Positions 1 to 9,637 are shown, numbered from the stretch's first letter. The stretch is 64,000 nucleotides of DNA from Alphaproteobacteria bacterium UBA1301 (GCA_002307725.1 DBUB01000018.1:243665-307664); one strand, 5' to 3'. Notes: a model not told the origin generated them from the letters alone. Program-made: numbers and translations.

Positions 1-1929
1 CACCATCAGCGCCACGCCCAGCATGCCGAACACGCCCATCATCGCAGCATGGCCGTGATTGGGCGTGAGAATGGTTCCGATTTCGTAATAGCTGACGATC
101 GGCATGTTGATGAGGAAGCCAAAAACCCCGGCGCCCAGGAAGTTCCAAAATCCCACCGCCATCAGAAAGAAGAAGGTCCAGCGGTGACGGTGCACGATAC
201 TCGCGTCGCCGCGTGTCACCTTGACGAAATCCCAAGCATCGAGCGTGATCAATGTCAGCGGCACCACTTCCAGCGCCGAAAACACGGCGGAGACCGCCAT
301 GTTCAATTCGGTCTGTCCCGTCCAATACCAATGATGGCCGGTACCGATCAGCCCACCGCCGAAATAGAGGATGGCGTCGAGATAGATCGTGCGCAGGGCC
401 GAGATGCGCTTCACCAGCCCCATCTCGTAGAAAATGATCGCGACGATAACAGTGACGAAGAACTCAAAAAAACCTTCGACCCACAGATGAATGATCCAGA
501 AACGCCAGGCATCGACAATGGTGTAATTGGTATGGGCGCCGAAAAAGAGCGCCGGCAGATAGAACAAGGGAATGGCGAAGGCTGCGATCAGGAAGAAGTT
601 GGCGAAGCCGCGCTTGGCGGGATCGTGCCGGGCGGGTGCTACCGCGCGCCACACCAGGAAGAACCAGAAGAGCAGACCGATGGCCAACAGGATCTGCCAG
701 AAGCGGCCAATCTCGAGATACTCCCAGCCTTGATCGCCGAGCCAGAACCAGGATTTCGGTAACCAGCCCATCAAGCTGGCCCATTCTCCCATCAAGCTGC
801 CGACCGCCACCACCAGAATGGCCCCGAAGAGGAGATGGATTCCGAGGCGCTGGTGGCGCGGACTGACGCCGCCCAAGAGTTCGGCGACGAACAAGGCGCC
901 CGCAACATAGGAAGTTGCGATCCAGAAAATCGCCGTCTGCAGATGCCAGGCCCGCAACAGATTGCTGGGAAAGATCGCCGACAGATCGAGGCCGTAAAAC
1001 GATCCCGGCTCGGCGCGATAATGGGCCACCCCGGCACCGACCAGCGTTTGAGCCAGGAACAACAGCACCGCCACCGCCATGAATTTCAAGGTGGCCACTT
1101 GCGCGCCGCTCAGCGTCCAACGTTCGCGCCCCGACGGCAAGCCATGCCAGCCGAGATAATCGAACTTGCCGAAGGCAAGCAGCACCAGCGCGGTGCCGCC
1201 GAGAAGCGCGATCAAGCTGGCGGCGCTCCAGATGAGGGCTGCGCTGCTGGGATGATTGCCCGCCAAGGGGTCATAGGGAAAATTGTTGGTATAGGAGTGG
1301 GTGGTGCCGGGGCGCGCGGCGACCGAACTCCAGGCCGCCCAGGCAAAAAAGGCGGTAAGGTCGTGCAGCTCTTGCGGGTCACGCACTGCGCGCACCGGCA
1401 AGCCGCCATTGAGGGCGGGATTTTCGAAATAGCGCTGCCAAACGCCAATCTCGTTTTTAAAGGTCTCGGCGCCGGCTGGTAACAAGGTCAGCGTATCACT
1501 GGCCGCGTCATAGCGATTGGTCTTGAGCAGTGCGCCGACTTCGCCGTCTACGCTCGCCCGTTCGCCAGAATCGAGATCGGCATAGGGTTTCGAAAAACGC
1601 GTTTCGGCGGTGCGCCCCGCCACATCCAAGGCCCAGTTGTGCAACACCGCCGCGCCGAAATCGGGCCCGAGATAACCGCCATGGCCCCAAATGGTGCCGT
1701 TGTCCATCAGGCCGTACTTGAGGAACACCTCCTGGCCGCGGCGCACATCGTCGCCGGTGTAGACGACAGTTCCGGACGGATCGACCACGCTTGCCGCCAC
1801 CGGCGGCGCATTCTGATAGGCCTTGACGGTCAGAAGAATAAGAACGGCGAATCCCAGTACGAAGGTGACGCCGACGGCGCGGCCCCACCACGGCGAGAGT
1901 TGTTCGACTTCGGCCAAGGGTTGGGACAT
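1..1929 (-). CDS. norZ: Quinol-dependent nitric oxide reductase (3' end outside window)
   Basis: Reduces NO to N2O at the cytoplasmic membrane with electrons from quinol. The 643 visible codons start MSQPLAEVEQLSPWW, followed by one membrane helix, a periplasmic domain of about 180 residues without a CXXCH heme c motif (as in qNOR rather than cytochrome c-dependent NorB), then the multi-helix heme-copper-oxidase-like core. Visible metal-site signatures are AWHLQ, HLWVEGFFEFF and TGHHWYWTG, which supply the histidines and glutamate of the heme b3 and FeB site. The family is about 750-780 residues, so roughly the last 110 are beyond the left edge. It is divergent from hcp across 224 bp; both act in nitrosative stress, and the shared intergenic motif suggests joint control. 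Confidence 0.93.
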   Translation of the reverse strand, partial: MSQPLAEVEQLSPWWGRAVGVTFVLGFAVLILLTVKAYQNAPPVAASVVDPSGTVVYTGDDVRRGQEVFLKYGLMDNGTIWGHGGYLGPDFGAAVLHNWALDVAGRTAETRFSKPYADLDSGERASVDGEVGALLKTNRYDAASDTLTLLPAGAETFKNEIGVWQRYFENPALNGGLPVRAVRDPQELHDLTAFFAWAAWSSVAARPGTTHSYTNNFPYDPLAGNHPSSAALIWSAASLIALLGGTALVLLAFGKFDYLGWHGLPSGRERWTLSGAQVATLKFMAVAVLLFLAQTLVGAGVAHYRAEPGSFYGLDLSAIFPSNLLRAWHLQTAIFWIATSYVAGALFVAELLGGVSPRHQRLGIHLLFGAILVVAVGSLMGEWASLMGWLPKSWFWLGDQGWEYLEIGRFWQILLAIGLLFWFFLVWRAVAPARHDPAKRGFANFFLIAAFAIPLFYLPALFFGAHTNYTIVDAWRFWIIHLWVEGFFEFFVTVIVAIIFYEMGLVKRISALRTIYLDAILYFGGGLIGTGHHWYWTGQTELNMAVSAVFSALEVVPLTLITLDAWDFVKVTRGDASIVHRHRWTFFFLMAVGFWNFLGAGVFGFLINMPIVSYYEIGTILTPNHGHAAMMGVFGMLGVALMV

Positions 1930-2008
1930 CGCGATCGTCTCCCCGTTTCGGATGGTGAAGAAATGCGGCAACGGTTGTGCCGGCGACTCGCACCCTGCGC
2001 GGCGTAAC

Positions 2009-2031
2009 AACATGCACAAAAAATACTTCTT
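2009..2031 (-). promoter_or_regulatory. Candidate NsrR-like operator upstream of norZ
   Basis: On the minus strand this 23-bp stretch begins AAGAAGTATTT and ends GTGCATGTT. By eye it matches about 17 of 22 positions of the published enterobacterial NsrR consensus (AAGATGYATTT, one base, then its inverse). It lies about 80 bp before the norZ start. The 10-mer AAAAGAAGTA that overlaps it (2024-2033, minus strand) recurs in front of hcp. The match is visible; assignment to NsrR is inference. Confidence 0.4.
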
Positions 2032-2101
2032 TTGCGATTCATTCCTAACTCACTTCCCCTGCGTCAATCCGTCATTTCGTGTGCATCATTTAACGGGCGT
2101 A

Positions 2102-2135
2102 TATTTCCTTAAAAGAAGTACGGACAATACTACAT
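2102..2135 (+). promoter_or_regulatory. Candidate NO-responsive operator/promoter of hcp
   Basis: Contains AAAAGAAGTA (2111-2120) on the plus strand, the same 10-mer found in inverted orientation before norZ. Positions 2102-2120 also form an imperfect 9-1-9 palindrome (7 of 9 pairs), and 2113-2135 resembles an NsrR site more weakly than the norZ copy. The segment sits 19-52 bp before the hcp start, where a repressor would block transcription. Confidence 0.4.
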
Positions 2136-2153
2136 TACCTCAGGGAGACGACC

Positions 2154-3821
2154 ATGTTCTGCTATCAATGTGAGCAAACCCAATTCGACGACGGCAAGTT
2201 CGGCTGCTCCGGCACTCGCGGTGCTTGCGGCAAGGACGCGCCGACGTCCGACTTGCAAGATGTGCTGATCCATCTGTGCAAAGGCATCGCCCAATATGCC
2301 GTCAAGGCGCGGGCGCTGGGCGCCAGCGACGTGGAAGCCGACCGCTTCGTGCTGTTCGCCGTGTTCACGACGCTAACCAATGTGAATTTCGACGCCGCCA
2401 AATTCGTCACCTGGATCGGCGACGCGGTGCGCCTTCGCGTGAAAATGAAGATGCTGTACGAAACTGCGGCGCGCGCGAAGGGCCAAACGCCCGAGGTGCT
2501 GAGCGGCCCCGCCGTGTTCTCGCCCGCCGCCGACCAGACCGGCATTCTGGCGCAAGCCAAGGAAGCGGGCGTCAAGTTCGGCGTCGAGACGCTGGGCGAA
2601 GATGCCACCGGTCTGCGCGCGCTGTTGCTTTATGCCGTGAAAGGCGCCGCCGCATACGGTCATCATGCCAGCGTGCTCGGCGAAGAACGCGAGGCGGTAT
2701 TTGCCGGTATCGAACGCGCCCTCGACAGACTGGCGGACAGCGACGCCGATCTTGGCGCGCTGCTGGAAGAAGTGCTCGAACTCGGCCGGGTGAATTTCGC
2801 CGCCATGGAAGCGCTCGACAAAGGCAACGTCACCACCTTCGGCACACCGACGCCGACCGCGGTTCGCATCACGCCGGTCAAGGGCAAAGCCATCCTGGTT
2901 TCCGGCCACGACTTGAAAGACCTGCTCGCCATCCTCAAGGCGACCGAAGGCAAAGGCATCAATGTTTATACCCATGGCGAAATGCTGCCCGGTCACGGGT
3001 ATCCCGGGCTCAAGGCGTTTGCGCATCTTGCCGGCAATTACGGCGGCGCTTGGCAGGATCAGCAAATCGAATTCGCCGAATTCCCCGGACCGGTGGTGTT
3101 GACGTCGAATTGCCTGATCAAGCCGCAGAAGAGCTACAGCGAGCGGCTGTGGACGCTGGGACCGGTGGGCTGGCCGGGCATTCGCCATCTGGAAGGTGAC
3201 GATTTTTCGCCGATCGTCGAACAAGCACTGGCACTGCCGGGCTTCGAAGAAGACGGTGACGACAAAACCATCCTGGTCGGCTTCGGCCGCGAAGCCGTGC
3301 TCGGGGTTGCCGACAAGGTGATCGGCGCGGTCAAGAGCGGCGCCATCAAGCACTTCTTCCTGGTCGGTGGCTGCGACGGCGCCAAATCGGGCCGCAACTA
3401 TTTCACCGACTTCGCCGACAACGCCCCCAAAGACACGGTCATCATGACCCTTGGTTGCGGCAAATACCGTTTCAACAAACACGATTTCGGCACCATCGGC
3501 GGGCTGCCGCGCCTGCTCGACATCGGCCAATGCAACGACGCTTATTCGGCGCTGATCATCGCCACCAAACTGGCGGAAGCCTTCGGTTGCGGCGTCAACG
3601 AACTGCCGCTGAGCCTGATCGTATCGTGGTTCGAGCAGAAAGCGGCGGCGATCCTGTGCACGCTCTTGGCGCTCGGCGTGCGCCACATCAAACTCGGCCC
3701 GACGTTACCGGCATTCCTGACGCCTGCACTGGTCAACGTGCTGGTGGAGAAATTCGGCATCGCCCCGGTCGGCGAAGACGCCAAAGCCGACATCGCTGAG
3801 TGCCTGGCGCGAGTGGCGTAA
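2154..3821 (+). CDS. hcp: Hybrid-cluster protein (hydroxylamine/NO reductase), class II
   Basis: 555 residues, full length. The N-terminus MFCYQCEQTQ carries C3, C6, C18 and C25, i.e. CX2CX11CX6C, the class II (E. coli-like) spacing. Hybrid-cluster ligands are recognisable as SGHDLKDL, THGEMLPGHGYPGLK, TSNCLIKP, VGGCDGAK, LGCGKYRFN and DIGQCNDA. In E. coli Hcp acts as an NO reductase/nitrosylase with its reductase Hcr. No hcr is visible here, so another electron donor must serve. The start has a GGGAG-type ribosome site. It is divergent from norZ and convergent with the GH9 gene. Confidence 0.96.
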   Translation: MFCYQCEQTQFDDGKFGCSGTRGACGKDAPTSDLQDVLIHLCKGIAQYAVKARALGASDVEADRFVLFAVFTTLTNVNFDAAKFVTWIGDAVRLRVKMKMLYETAARAKGQTPEVLSGPAVFSPAADQTGILAQAKEAGVKFGVETLGEDATGLRALLLYAVKGAAAYGHHASVLGEEREAVFAGIERALDRLADSDADLGALLEEVLELGRVNFAAMEALDKGNVTTFGTPTPTAVRITPVKGKAILVSGHDLKDLLAILKATEGKGINVYTHGEMLPGHGYPGLKAFAHLAGNYGGAWQDQQIEFAEFPGPVVLTSNCLIKPQKSYSERLWTLGPVGWPGIRHLEGDDFSPIVEQALALPGFEEDGDDKTILVGFGREAVLGVADKVIGAVKSGAIKHFFLVGGCDGAKSGRNYFTDFADNAPKDTVIMTLGCGKYRFNKHDFGTIGGLPRLLDIGQCNDAYSALIIATKLAEAFGCGVNELPLSLIVSWFEQKAAAILCTLLALGVRHIKLGPTLPAFLTPALVNVLVEKFGIAPVGEDAKADIAECLARVA

Positions 3822-3830
3822 CCAATTCGG

Positions 3831-3864
3831 TCATGGCCGGGCTGAACATCAAGCCCGGCCATGA
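3831..3864. terminator. Hairpin between convergent hcp and GH9 gene
   Basis: Perfect 13-bp arms (TCATGGCCGGGCT and its inverse) around an 8-base loop. It lies 10 bp after hcp and 10 bp before the stop of the convergent cellulase, so it can act in both directions. There is no U-tract. The core resembles the GTCATGGCC palindromes found near 39.5 and 57.2 kb, so it may be a domesticated repeat. Confidence 0.6.
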
Positions 3865-3873
3865 TGATTTGGA

Positions 3874-6345
3874 TTATTCCTTCGCCGCTGCGATCGCGGA
3901 TTGCGCCGCAAGGATATAACCAGACGCACCCGCCACCGTGGCTTCGTTCTCGAACCACAAGAACGGCCAGGCATCCATCTGCTCGGGATAATCCGGCTTG
4001 ATGACCAGAACGCCCGGCGTCAGCGCGCCTGGAACGAACGAGAAATCGGCGCGGTTGTGGCCGTACATGATCTGCTTCGAACGCGCGCCGACGCCCGTCA
4101 CCAGCGACAGATTGTGCACCGGATGGCGGCCCAAAAGATAATCGATGGCGGCAAGCGTGTATTGCTTGCCGATGATCTCCGGGAAGGTCTTGTGCAACAG
4201 ATACATGGTGCTGCCGAACATGGCGACCTGACCCGATCCCGCCCAGGTCCCGAGCCCAACCGGAACACCAAAGGGCGTCTTGGCCAGATCGGCATCGAGC
4301 TTGGCTTTGGCCTGCTTCACCAGGGCGGCCAGGGTCTCGCGATAGGCCGCATCCATATAAGGAATGGCCACCACCGCCGCGCCGCCCATAAAGGCGAAAT
4401 GCTCCTTGATCACCGGCAGCAGGCTTTGCAGTTTTGCCGTGTACAGAGGATCACCCTTGGTGGCGAGGATCATCTCCGCGGTGGCACCGACCGCCGCCGC
4501 ATCAAGCCAATCGGGCATATCATCGCGGCCAGGGCGGCGCCCACGGTCACCGATATTTTGTTGATTGGCCCATAACACCTTGGCCGCCGCCAAAGCCTCA
4601 GCCGCCAGCGCCGGATCGGAGTCTTTCAACGCGCGCGAGGCCGCCGCCAGACCGCCCGCCACGGCATAATCATTGGCCGGAACATCGGTGGTGAAGGCCC
4701 AGCGGTCATCTGGCGTGCCCGAGCGGCCGTCCTTGATTTCGTAAGGCGCCAATGACGGATCGTAAAGCATCCGGTCGGTCTGCGAGCCGGCATCGCCGAG
4801 ATGGGTGTATTGCTTTAGCGTCGGATCGATGATGCCGACAATGGCATGGCCGAAGGCCTTGTATTGGGCGAGCAATTGGAAGGTGCCGTGACGGATCTGC
4901 TGGAGGGCGTCCGACACACCATCGGGTTTGCGGATTTCGACAGTCCGCGCTTTTTCGTTGATGCTGGTTTCGTCCCAGTCGAGCCCGAAGAGTTCGCGCG
5001 CCCAGGTCAGATCGCGCACCACTTCGGCATTTTGCGGCGTCTGGATGTCGTAATCGCCCGCATCCTGCCAGCCGCCGATATTCAGGCCCGGAATGTGCTC
5101 CCCCGGCTTGAACGGCGAATCCAGATGGGGCCCCATCTTGTAGCCGTCGAAATGGGTGATGTTGGGCGGCGCCTGACGGGCGTCGTCCATATGCGAAAGC
5201 CCCGACCACACCCGATACTGCTCGCGGATTGTCATGTGATCCATCTGCTCGGGGATATAGGTGTCGAGCGAAGCCTGCCAGATGTGGTCATAGGCATCGG
5301 CGGCGATGCGGAACGGATTGGTCGTATGTCCCGCATAGGAGATCGCATAGATACCAGGTTCGCGCACGGACGAGAAATCGAAGCTGGCGTAAGTATAGCG
5401 AGTCCATTTGCCCCAAGGTTTGATCTTGGCAGAGAGCACCGGCTGCGCCACGCCATCATTGCCGATCTTGACCAGCACCGCCTCAGCGGGCGCCTTAGCG
5501 AGCGGATCGAGTTCGATCAGCGCCACCTTCTCGCGCCCGGGCGTATAACCCGCTTGGTTGAAGGAGACGACGGGCGATCGTGTCCAACCTGGAATCACAT
5601 TGGGCTTCACATGCCAGACCACCGCGTTCTTGGTGACCCCGGCAGGGATCAAAGCCCGCACCACGAACCAGCCATTCTGCGCCCGGTTCCGCGCATCATA
5701 GAGGGCGAGCGGCGCGCTATCGGAGGTGATGGAGACACGAGTCCGTGCATCTTCCGGTGCCAGCGTGAGGGTCTTGCCTCCTTGCGCCAAGGGCAAAGGA
5801 TCACCCGAGCCGTCTTTGGCCATGGGCCCGGCGGGCGCGCGCGGGAACAGCCCGGGCGCGCCGTTCATCACATAGGTTTTGCCGAAATAGCTGGTGGGCA
5901 GAAAATCGAGATTGAATCCTGCCTTGCCTTCCAGCGCTTTGGGCAAAGGCTTGTCGAGATTGACCGTGATGCGGAAGCCGCCCTCTTCGGCGGTCACTTC
6001 GGTCTTATAGGTCAGACCTTTGTCGGCATAGCCCGATTTCACCACAAGCTGATTGGGTGCTTTGCCCCGTGTCCGCGAGACGAAGACCGGAATCGGGTTC
6101 CACTGCTCCGGCGTCGGATTGAGGCGCACTTCACCATCGGTGGCAATGCGTTCGCCATGCAAGACGAGCTGAAGAGCAGCATTTTTTTCGTCGAAGAAGA
6201 TCGGATGAAATGTGTTCTGGTGAACAAAGACACTGAGGCCTTGTTCCTCCAGCGTGTCGTTAGCACCGAGTGTTAATCCGGCGGCCATGCACGGCATCGT
6301 CAGACACAATGCGACGATGCCGCTTGCTATTGTTTTGTGCGGCAT
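3874..6345 (-). CDS. Secreted glycoside hydrolase family 9 (cellulase-type) enzyme
   Basis: 823 residues from the ATG reading MPHKTIASG, chosen because AGGGAGA lies in front of it; an ATG 27 bp upstream lacks a ribosome site. A signal peptide ends near residue 22. Residues of about 25-255 form a beta-rich region I do not recognise. About 260-350 is the CelD N-terminal Ig-like domain (SFNQAGYTPGREKVALIE). The rest is the GH9 alpha/alpha toroid, with the catalytic aspartates in GGWQDAGDYD and the acid glutamate in WFENEATVAGASGY near the C-terminus. GH9 enzymes hydrolyse beta-1,4-glucans. The gene is monocistronic. Substrate (cellulose or oligosaccharides) cannot be read from sequence. Confidence 0.9.
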   Translation of the reverse strand: MPHKTIASGIVALCLTMPCMAAGLTLGANDTLEEQGLSVFVHQNTFHPIFFDEKNAALQLVLHGERIATDGEVRLNPTPEQWNPIPVFVSRTRGKAPNQLVVKSGYADKGLTYKTEVTAEEGGFRITVNLDKPLPKALEGKAGFNLDFLPTSYFGKTYVMNGAPGLFPRAPAGPMAKDGSGDPLPLAQGGKTLTLAPEDARTRVSITSDSAPLALYDARNRAQNGWFVVRALIPAGVTKNAVVWHVKPNVIPGWTRSPVVSFNQAGYTPGREKVALIELDPLAKAPAEAVLVKIGNDGVAQPVLSAKIKPWGKWTRYTYASFDFSSVREPGIYAISYAGHTTNPFRIAADAYDHIWQASLDTYIPEQMDHMTIREQYRVWSGLSHMDDARQAPPNITHFDGYKMGPHLDSPFKPGEHIPGLNIGGWQDAGDYDIQTPQNAEVVRDLTWARELFGLDWDETSINEKARTVEIRKPDGVSDALQQIRHGTFQLLAQYKAFGHAIVGIIDPTLKQYTHLGDAGSQTDRMLYDPSLAPYEIKDGRSGTPDDRWAFTTDVPANDYAVAGGLAAASRALKDSDPALAAEALAAAKVLWANQQNIGDRGRRPGRDDMPDWLDAAAVGATAEMILATKGDPLYTAKLQSLLPVIKEHFAFMGGAAVVAIPYMDAAYRETLAALVKQAKAKLDADLAKTPFGVPVGLGTWAGSGQVAMFGSTMYLLHKTFPEIIGKQYTLAAIDYLLGRHPVHNLSLVTGVGARSKQIMYGHNRADFSFVPGALTPGVLVIKPDYPEQMDAWPFLWFENEATVAGASGYILAAQSAIAAAKE

Positions 6346-6548
6346 GCGTTCTCTCCCTGATAACGCTACCATATCCTCCTTCTATTCCGCTGCAACACAC
6401 CGTTTCGTGAAATCACACGCAAGAGGCGAAGGTACGCTTGGACTTTGCCCTCTAGTATTTTACGTGGAAATTAAGTTGTTTGAAATTATTTACACAAAAC
6501 ATTCTGTAAAGACTTGCTTTGGTGGAGCAGAGATGGGAGCTTACCCCC

Positions 6549-6827
6549 ATGGCACAATCGCTTACTGCAAACCGCTTGATCGACGGTGTCGTGCTGTATT
6601 GGCGCGGCGGTGACTGGGTGGAAACTCTCGCCGAAGCCGACGTCTTCGCCGAGCCCCAAACGGCCGACGCTGCGTTCGCCGCCGCCAAAGATTTCGTGGC
6701 GCGCAATGTGGTGGTCAATCCCTATCTGTTCGAGGTCAAGGACGGCCGCCCGGTGAGCGAGCGCGAGATCATCCGCGCCGCCGGCCCGAGCGTGCGCCAG
6801 GATGTCGGAAAGCAGGCCGATGTATAG
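6549..6827 (+). CDS. DUF2849 protein of the sulfite reductase operon
   Basis: 92 residues starting MAQSLTANRLIDG. GGGAG lies 9 bases before this ATG; an in-frame TTG 30 bp upstream is less likely. DUF2849 proteins are small, uncharacterised and found almost always just before cysI in alphaproteobacteria, which is the arrangement here: it overlaps cysI by 26 bp. The motif VVLYWRGGDWVETLAEA is typical. A role in sulfite reductase assembly or electron delivery is inference from position only. Confidence 0.85.
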   Translation: MAQSLTANRLIDGVVLYWRGGDWVETLAEADVFAEPQTADAAFAAAKDFVARNVVVNPYLFEVKDGRPVSEREIIRAAGPSVRQDVGKQADV

Positions 6828-8475
6828 ATACGACGAGTTCGACGCGGCGTTCGTGCGGGAACGCACCGAGCAATTCCGCTTCCAGGTCGAACGGCGGCTG
6901 AAGGGCGAACTCAACGAAGATCAGTTCAAGCCGTTCCGGCTGATGAACGGACTTTATCTGCAGCTGCACGCCTACATGCTGCGCGTCGCGGTGCCGTATG
7001 GAACCTTGTCGGCGCCCCAGCTTCGCATGCTGGCGCATATCGCGCGCAAATATGATAAGGGCTACGGCCATTTCACCACCCGCCAGAACATCCAATACAA
7101 CTGGCCGAAGCTGAAGGATGTGCCCGACATCCTCGCCGAGCTGGCGACGGTGGAAATGCATGCCATTCAAACCAGCGGCAACTGCATCCGCAACGTCACG
7201 TCCGACCATTTTGCCGGTGCCGCCGCCGAAGAAGTGGAAGACCCGCGCCCGGTCGCCGAATTGATCCGGCAATGGTCGAGCCTGCATCCCGAATTCAGCT
7301 TCCTGGGCCGCAAGTTCAAGATCGCGGTGACGGCCAGCCCGCACGACCGCACCGCGCTGCGCTATCACGATGCCGGGGTCGAGATCGTGCAGAACGGCGA
7401 CGGCCGCATCGGTTATCGCATTTCCGTCGGCGGCGGCATGGGGCGCACGCCCTATCTCAGCTATGTGGTGGCCGAGTTTATCGAAAAGCCGGACCTGCTG
7501 GCGTATCTCGAAGCGATCTTGCGCGTTTTCAACGAAAGCGGCCGGCGCGACAACATCTATAAGGCCCGCATCAAAATCCTGGCGCATACCCTGGGCGCAA
7601 CCGCGATGCGCGAACGTATCGAGCGCGAGTTTGGGGAGATCAAAGCGGCAGGTTCCCTTGATGTGCCGGAAACAGAACGCGCCCGCATCGAAGCCTATTT
7701 CGCCCCGCCTGCGTTCGAGGATTTGCCCGATATGGCGCTGCCACAGGGCGGCGCGCTCGGCGACTGGGTGACATCCAACACCCACCCCCATCGCGTCCGC
7801 GGTTATCGCATTGTCACGATTTCGCTGAAGCCGATCGGTGGCGTACCGGGCGATATCAGCCACGAACAGCTCGACGGCGTCGCGGAGTTGCTCGATGATT
7901 TTGCCTTGGACGAACTGCGCGCCAGCCACGAACAGAATCTGGTGCTGCCGCATGTGCGAATCGAAGACCTGCCAGCGATCTTCGAACGGTTGACGGTGCT
8001 GGGGCTGGCAACACCCAACGCGGGGCTGATCACCGACCTGATCTGCTGCCCGGGACTCGATTATTGCGATCTTGCCAATGCGCGCTCGATCACGATTGCG
8101 CAGGAGATTTCCAAGCGCTTTGCCGATCTGGCGCGCCAGCACGACATCGGCGACCTCAAGATCAAGATCAGCGGCTGCATCAATGCTTGCGGCCATCATC
8201 ACGCCGGGCACATCGGCATTCTCGGCGTCGATAAGAAGGGCGTCGAATACTACCAGCTTTTGCTCGGCGGTTCGGCAGCGGAAGATGCCTCCATCGGCGA
8301 GATCCTCGGCCCCGGGTTCGGCGAACACGAAATCGTCGATGCCGTCGAGCGCGTGGTGGAAGCCTATCTGACATTGCGCCAGCCCGGCGAACGCTTCCTC
8401 GCCACCACAAGGCGCCTGGGACTGGAGCCGTTCCGGAGCGCCGCTTACGAGGAGCAACGCCATGGCGCTGATTAA
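6802..8475 (+). CDS. cysI: Sulfite reductase hemoprotein (siroheme, 4Fe-4S)
   Basis: 557 residues. It carries both half-repeats of the nitrite/sulfite reductase fold and the cluster motif: C416 and C422 in ICCPGLDYC (CX5C), C459 and C463 in SGCINACGHH (CX3C). It reduces sulfite to sulfide for cysteine synthesis. The position between DUF2849 and DUF934 genes favours assimilatory sulfite rather than nitrite reduction. No flavoprotein CysJ gene is adjacent, so electrons probably come from ferredoxin or an unlinked reductase. Translation is coupled to both neighbours through overlaps. Confidence 0.93.
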   Translation: MSESRPMYRYDEFDAAFVRERTEQFRFQVERRLKGELNEDQFKPFRLMNGLYLQLHAYMLRVAVPYGTLSAPQLRMLAHIARKYDKGYGHFTTRQNIQYNWPKLKDVPDILAELATVEMHAIQTSGNCIRNVTSDHFAGAAAEEVEDPRPVAELIRQWSSLHPEFSFLGRKFKIAVTASPHDRTALRYHDAGVEIVQNGDGRIGYRISVGGGMGRTPYLSYVVAEFIEKPDLLAYLEAILRVFNESGRRDNIYKARIKILAHTLGATAMRERIEREFGEIKAAGSLDVPETERARIEAYFAPPAFEDLPDMALPQGGALGDWVTSNTHPHRVRGYRIVTISLKPIGGVPGDISHEQLDGVAELLDDFALDELRASHEQNLVLPHVRIEDLPAIFERLTVLGLATPNAGLITDLICCPGLDYCDLANARSITIAQEISKRFADLARQHDIGDLKIKISGCINACGHHHAGHIGILGVDKKGVEYYQLLLGGSAAEDASIGEILGPGFGEHEIVDAVERVVEAYLTLRQPGERFLATTRRLGLEPFRSAAYEEQRHGAD

Positions 8476-8944
8476 GAACGGCGCCGTCGCCGACGATCCC
8501 TATACCGACGTGGCCGATGACGCAGTGCTGCCGGACGGACCGGTGATCGTATCGCTGCAACGCTTTCGTGTTGATCGCGACGGGCTGTTGGCGCGCAATA
8601 CGCCGGTCGGTGTGCGGCTGGCACCGGACCAATCCCCCGAAGCGCTGGCGGGCGACCAGGGCCGCCTCGCGCTGGTGGTGCTGGAATTTGCCAAGTTTCG
8701 CGACGGGCGGCCGTTCTCCTGGGCGCGCCTGCTCCGCACCCGGCTGACGTTCGCTGGCGAAATCCGCGCCAGCGGCGATTTTCTCTACGACCAGATTGCC
8801 TTCCTAGTGCGCGTCGGTTTCGACGCCTTCGCGCTGCCGCCCGCGATCACGCCGAAGCTGTTCCAGCGCGCCCTTGGCGAGATGACCAACGTTTATCAAC
8901 CGAGCGCCGACGGCAAGACGACGATCCGCCAATTGCGCGGATAA
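8462..8944 (+). CDS. DUF934 protein, sulfite reductase operon
   Basis: 160 residues, overlapping the end of cysI by 14 bp. Features of DUF934 are EFAKFRDGRPFSWARLLR and a C-terminal half ending FQRALGEMTNVYQPS. The family is a conserved partner of cysI and is usually described as an oxidoreductase-like protein needed for sulfate or sulfite assimilation; its biochemical role is unproved. It closes the three-gene operon. Confidence 0.88.
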   Translation: MALIKNGAVADDPYTDVADDAVLPDGPVIVSLQRFRVDRDGLLARNTPVGVRLAPDQSPEALAGDQGRLALVVLEFAKFRDGRPFSWARLLRTRLTFAGEIRASGDFLYDQIAFLVRVGFDAFALPPAITPKLFQRALGEMTNVYQPSADGKTTIRQLRG

Positions 8945-9054
8945 CCTGCCCCTTGCGGGGTCGCGTCACGCCATTACGCCGAATTCAGACGCCGCCGAGA
9001 CGGAACCCCAGATCGGGGTCGTTGAATCTTCCGACAACACCTCGGGAGAACCCC

Positions 9055-9597
9055 ATGAAGTTCATCGCTGCCCTGCCAGTTCTGGCCGCTTTGGCCCTGA
9101 CCGCGCCGGCTCTGGCCCAGCAAGAAGCCCCGCCACCGGATCGCGCCGCCATGATGGCCAAGCACCATTCCGAAATGTGCACCAATCACTATGCCCATGC
9201 CGTCGGCGAGATGGCGGAGATCGAAGTCCGTTTCGCCCTGACCCCGGCCCAGAAAGCGCCGTTCGAGCGCTGGAAAGAGATCAAACTCCGTCACGCCAAG
9301 GCGCAAAGTGCCAAATGCGCCGATTTCGCCCCGCTCGGCCGCGATGCCTCGATCATCGACCGCCGCGAGCGCCAAATTGCCCAGCTTCAGACGCGCCTCG
9401 ACAATTTGAAGGCCGAAGAGCCTGCCCTTGTGGCGTTGGTCAAAGTGCTGACCCCGCAGCAGCAGGAGGTCCTGAAACGCGCCGCCCATGAAGCGATGGG
9501 CGACCGCATGATGATGATGCATCGCTTTGAAGACGGCCGCGGCGGCCCGATGGCGCCGCACCGCATGGAGATGCGCGATCAAGCGCCAGTGAAATAA
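9055..9597 (+). CDS. Periplasmic Spy/CpxP-like LTXXQ-motif protein
   Basis: 180 residues from MKFIAALPVLAALALTAPALA, an evident signal peptide cleaved after ALA. Two LTPxQ motifs (RFALTPAQKAPFERW and VLTPQQQEVLKRA) place it in the LTXXQ/Spy family of periplasmic chaperone-like or metal-stress proteins. The tail is rich in methionine and histidine (DRMMMMHRF), which could bind copper or another soft metal. The start was chosen for GGGAGAACCCC in front of the ATG. Monocistronic. Confidence 0.8.
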   Translation: MKFIAALPVLAALALTAPALAQQEAPPPDRAAMMAKHHSEMCTNHYAHAVGEMAEIEVRFALTPAQKAPFERWKEIKLRHAKAQSAKCADFAPLGRDASIIDRRERQIAQLQTRLDNLKAEEPALVALVKVLTPQQQEVLKRAAHEAMGDRMMMMHRFEDGRGGPMAPHRMEMRDQAPVK

Positions 9598-9637
9598 CGA
9601 ATCCGCACGCGATCGATTGCGGGTCGCGCACGTGGAT

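Noticed and set aside
6769..8463. Long antisense frame over cysI
   Set aside because: Exact shadow of cysI, whose cluster cysteines are intact.
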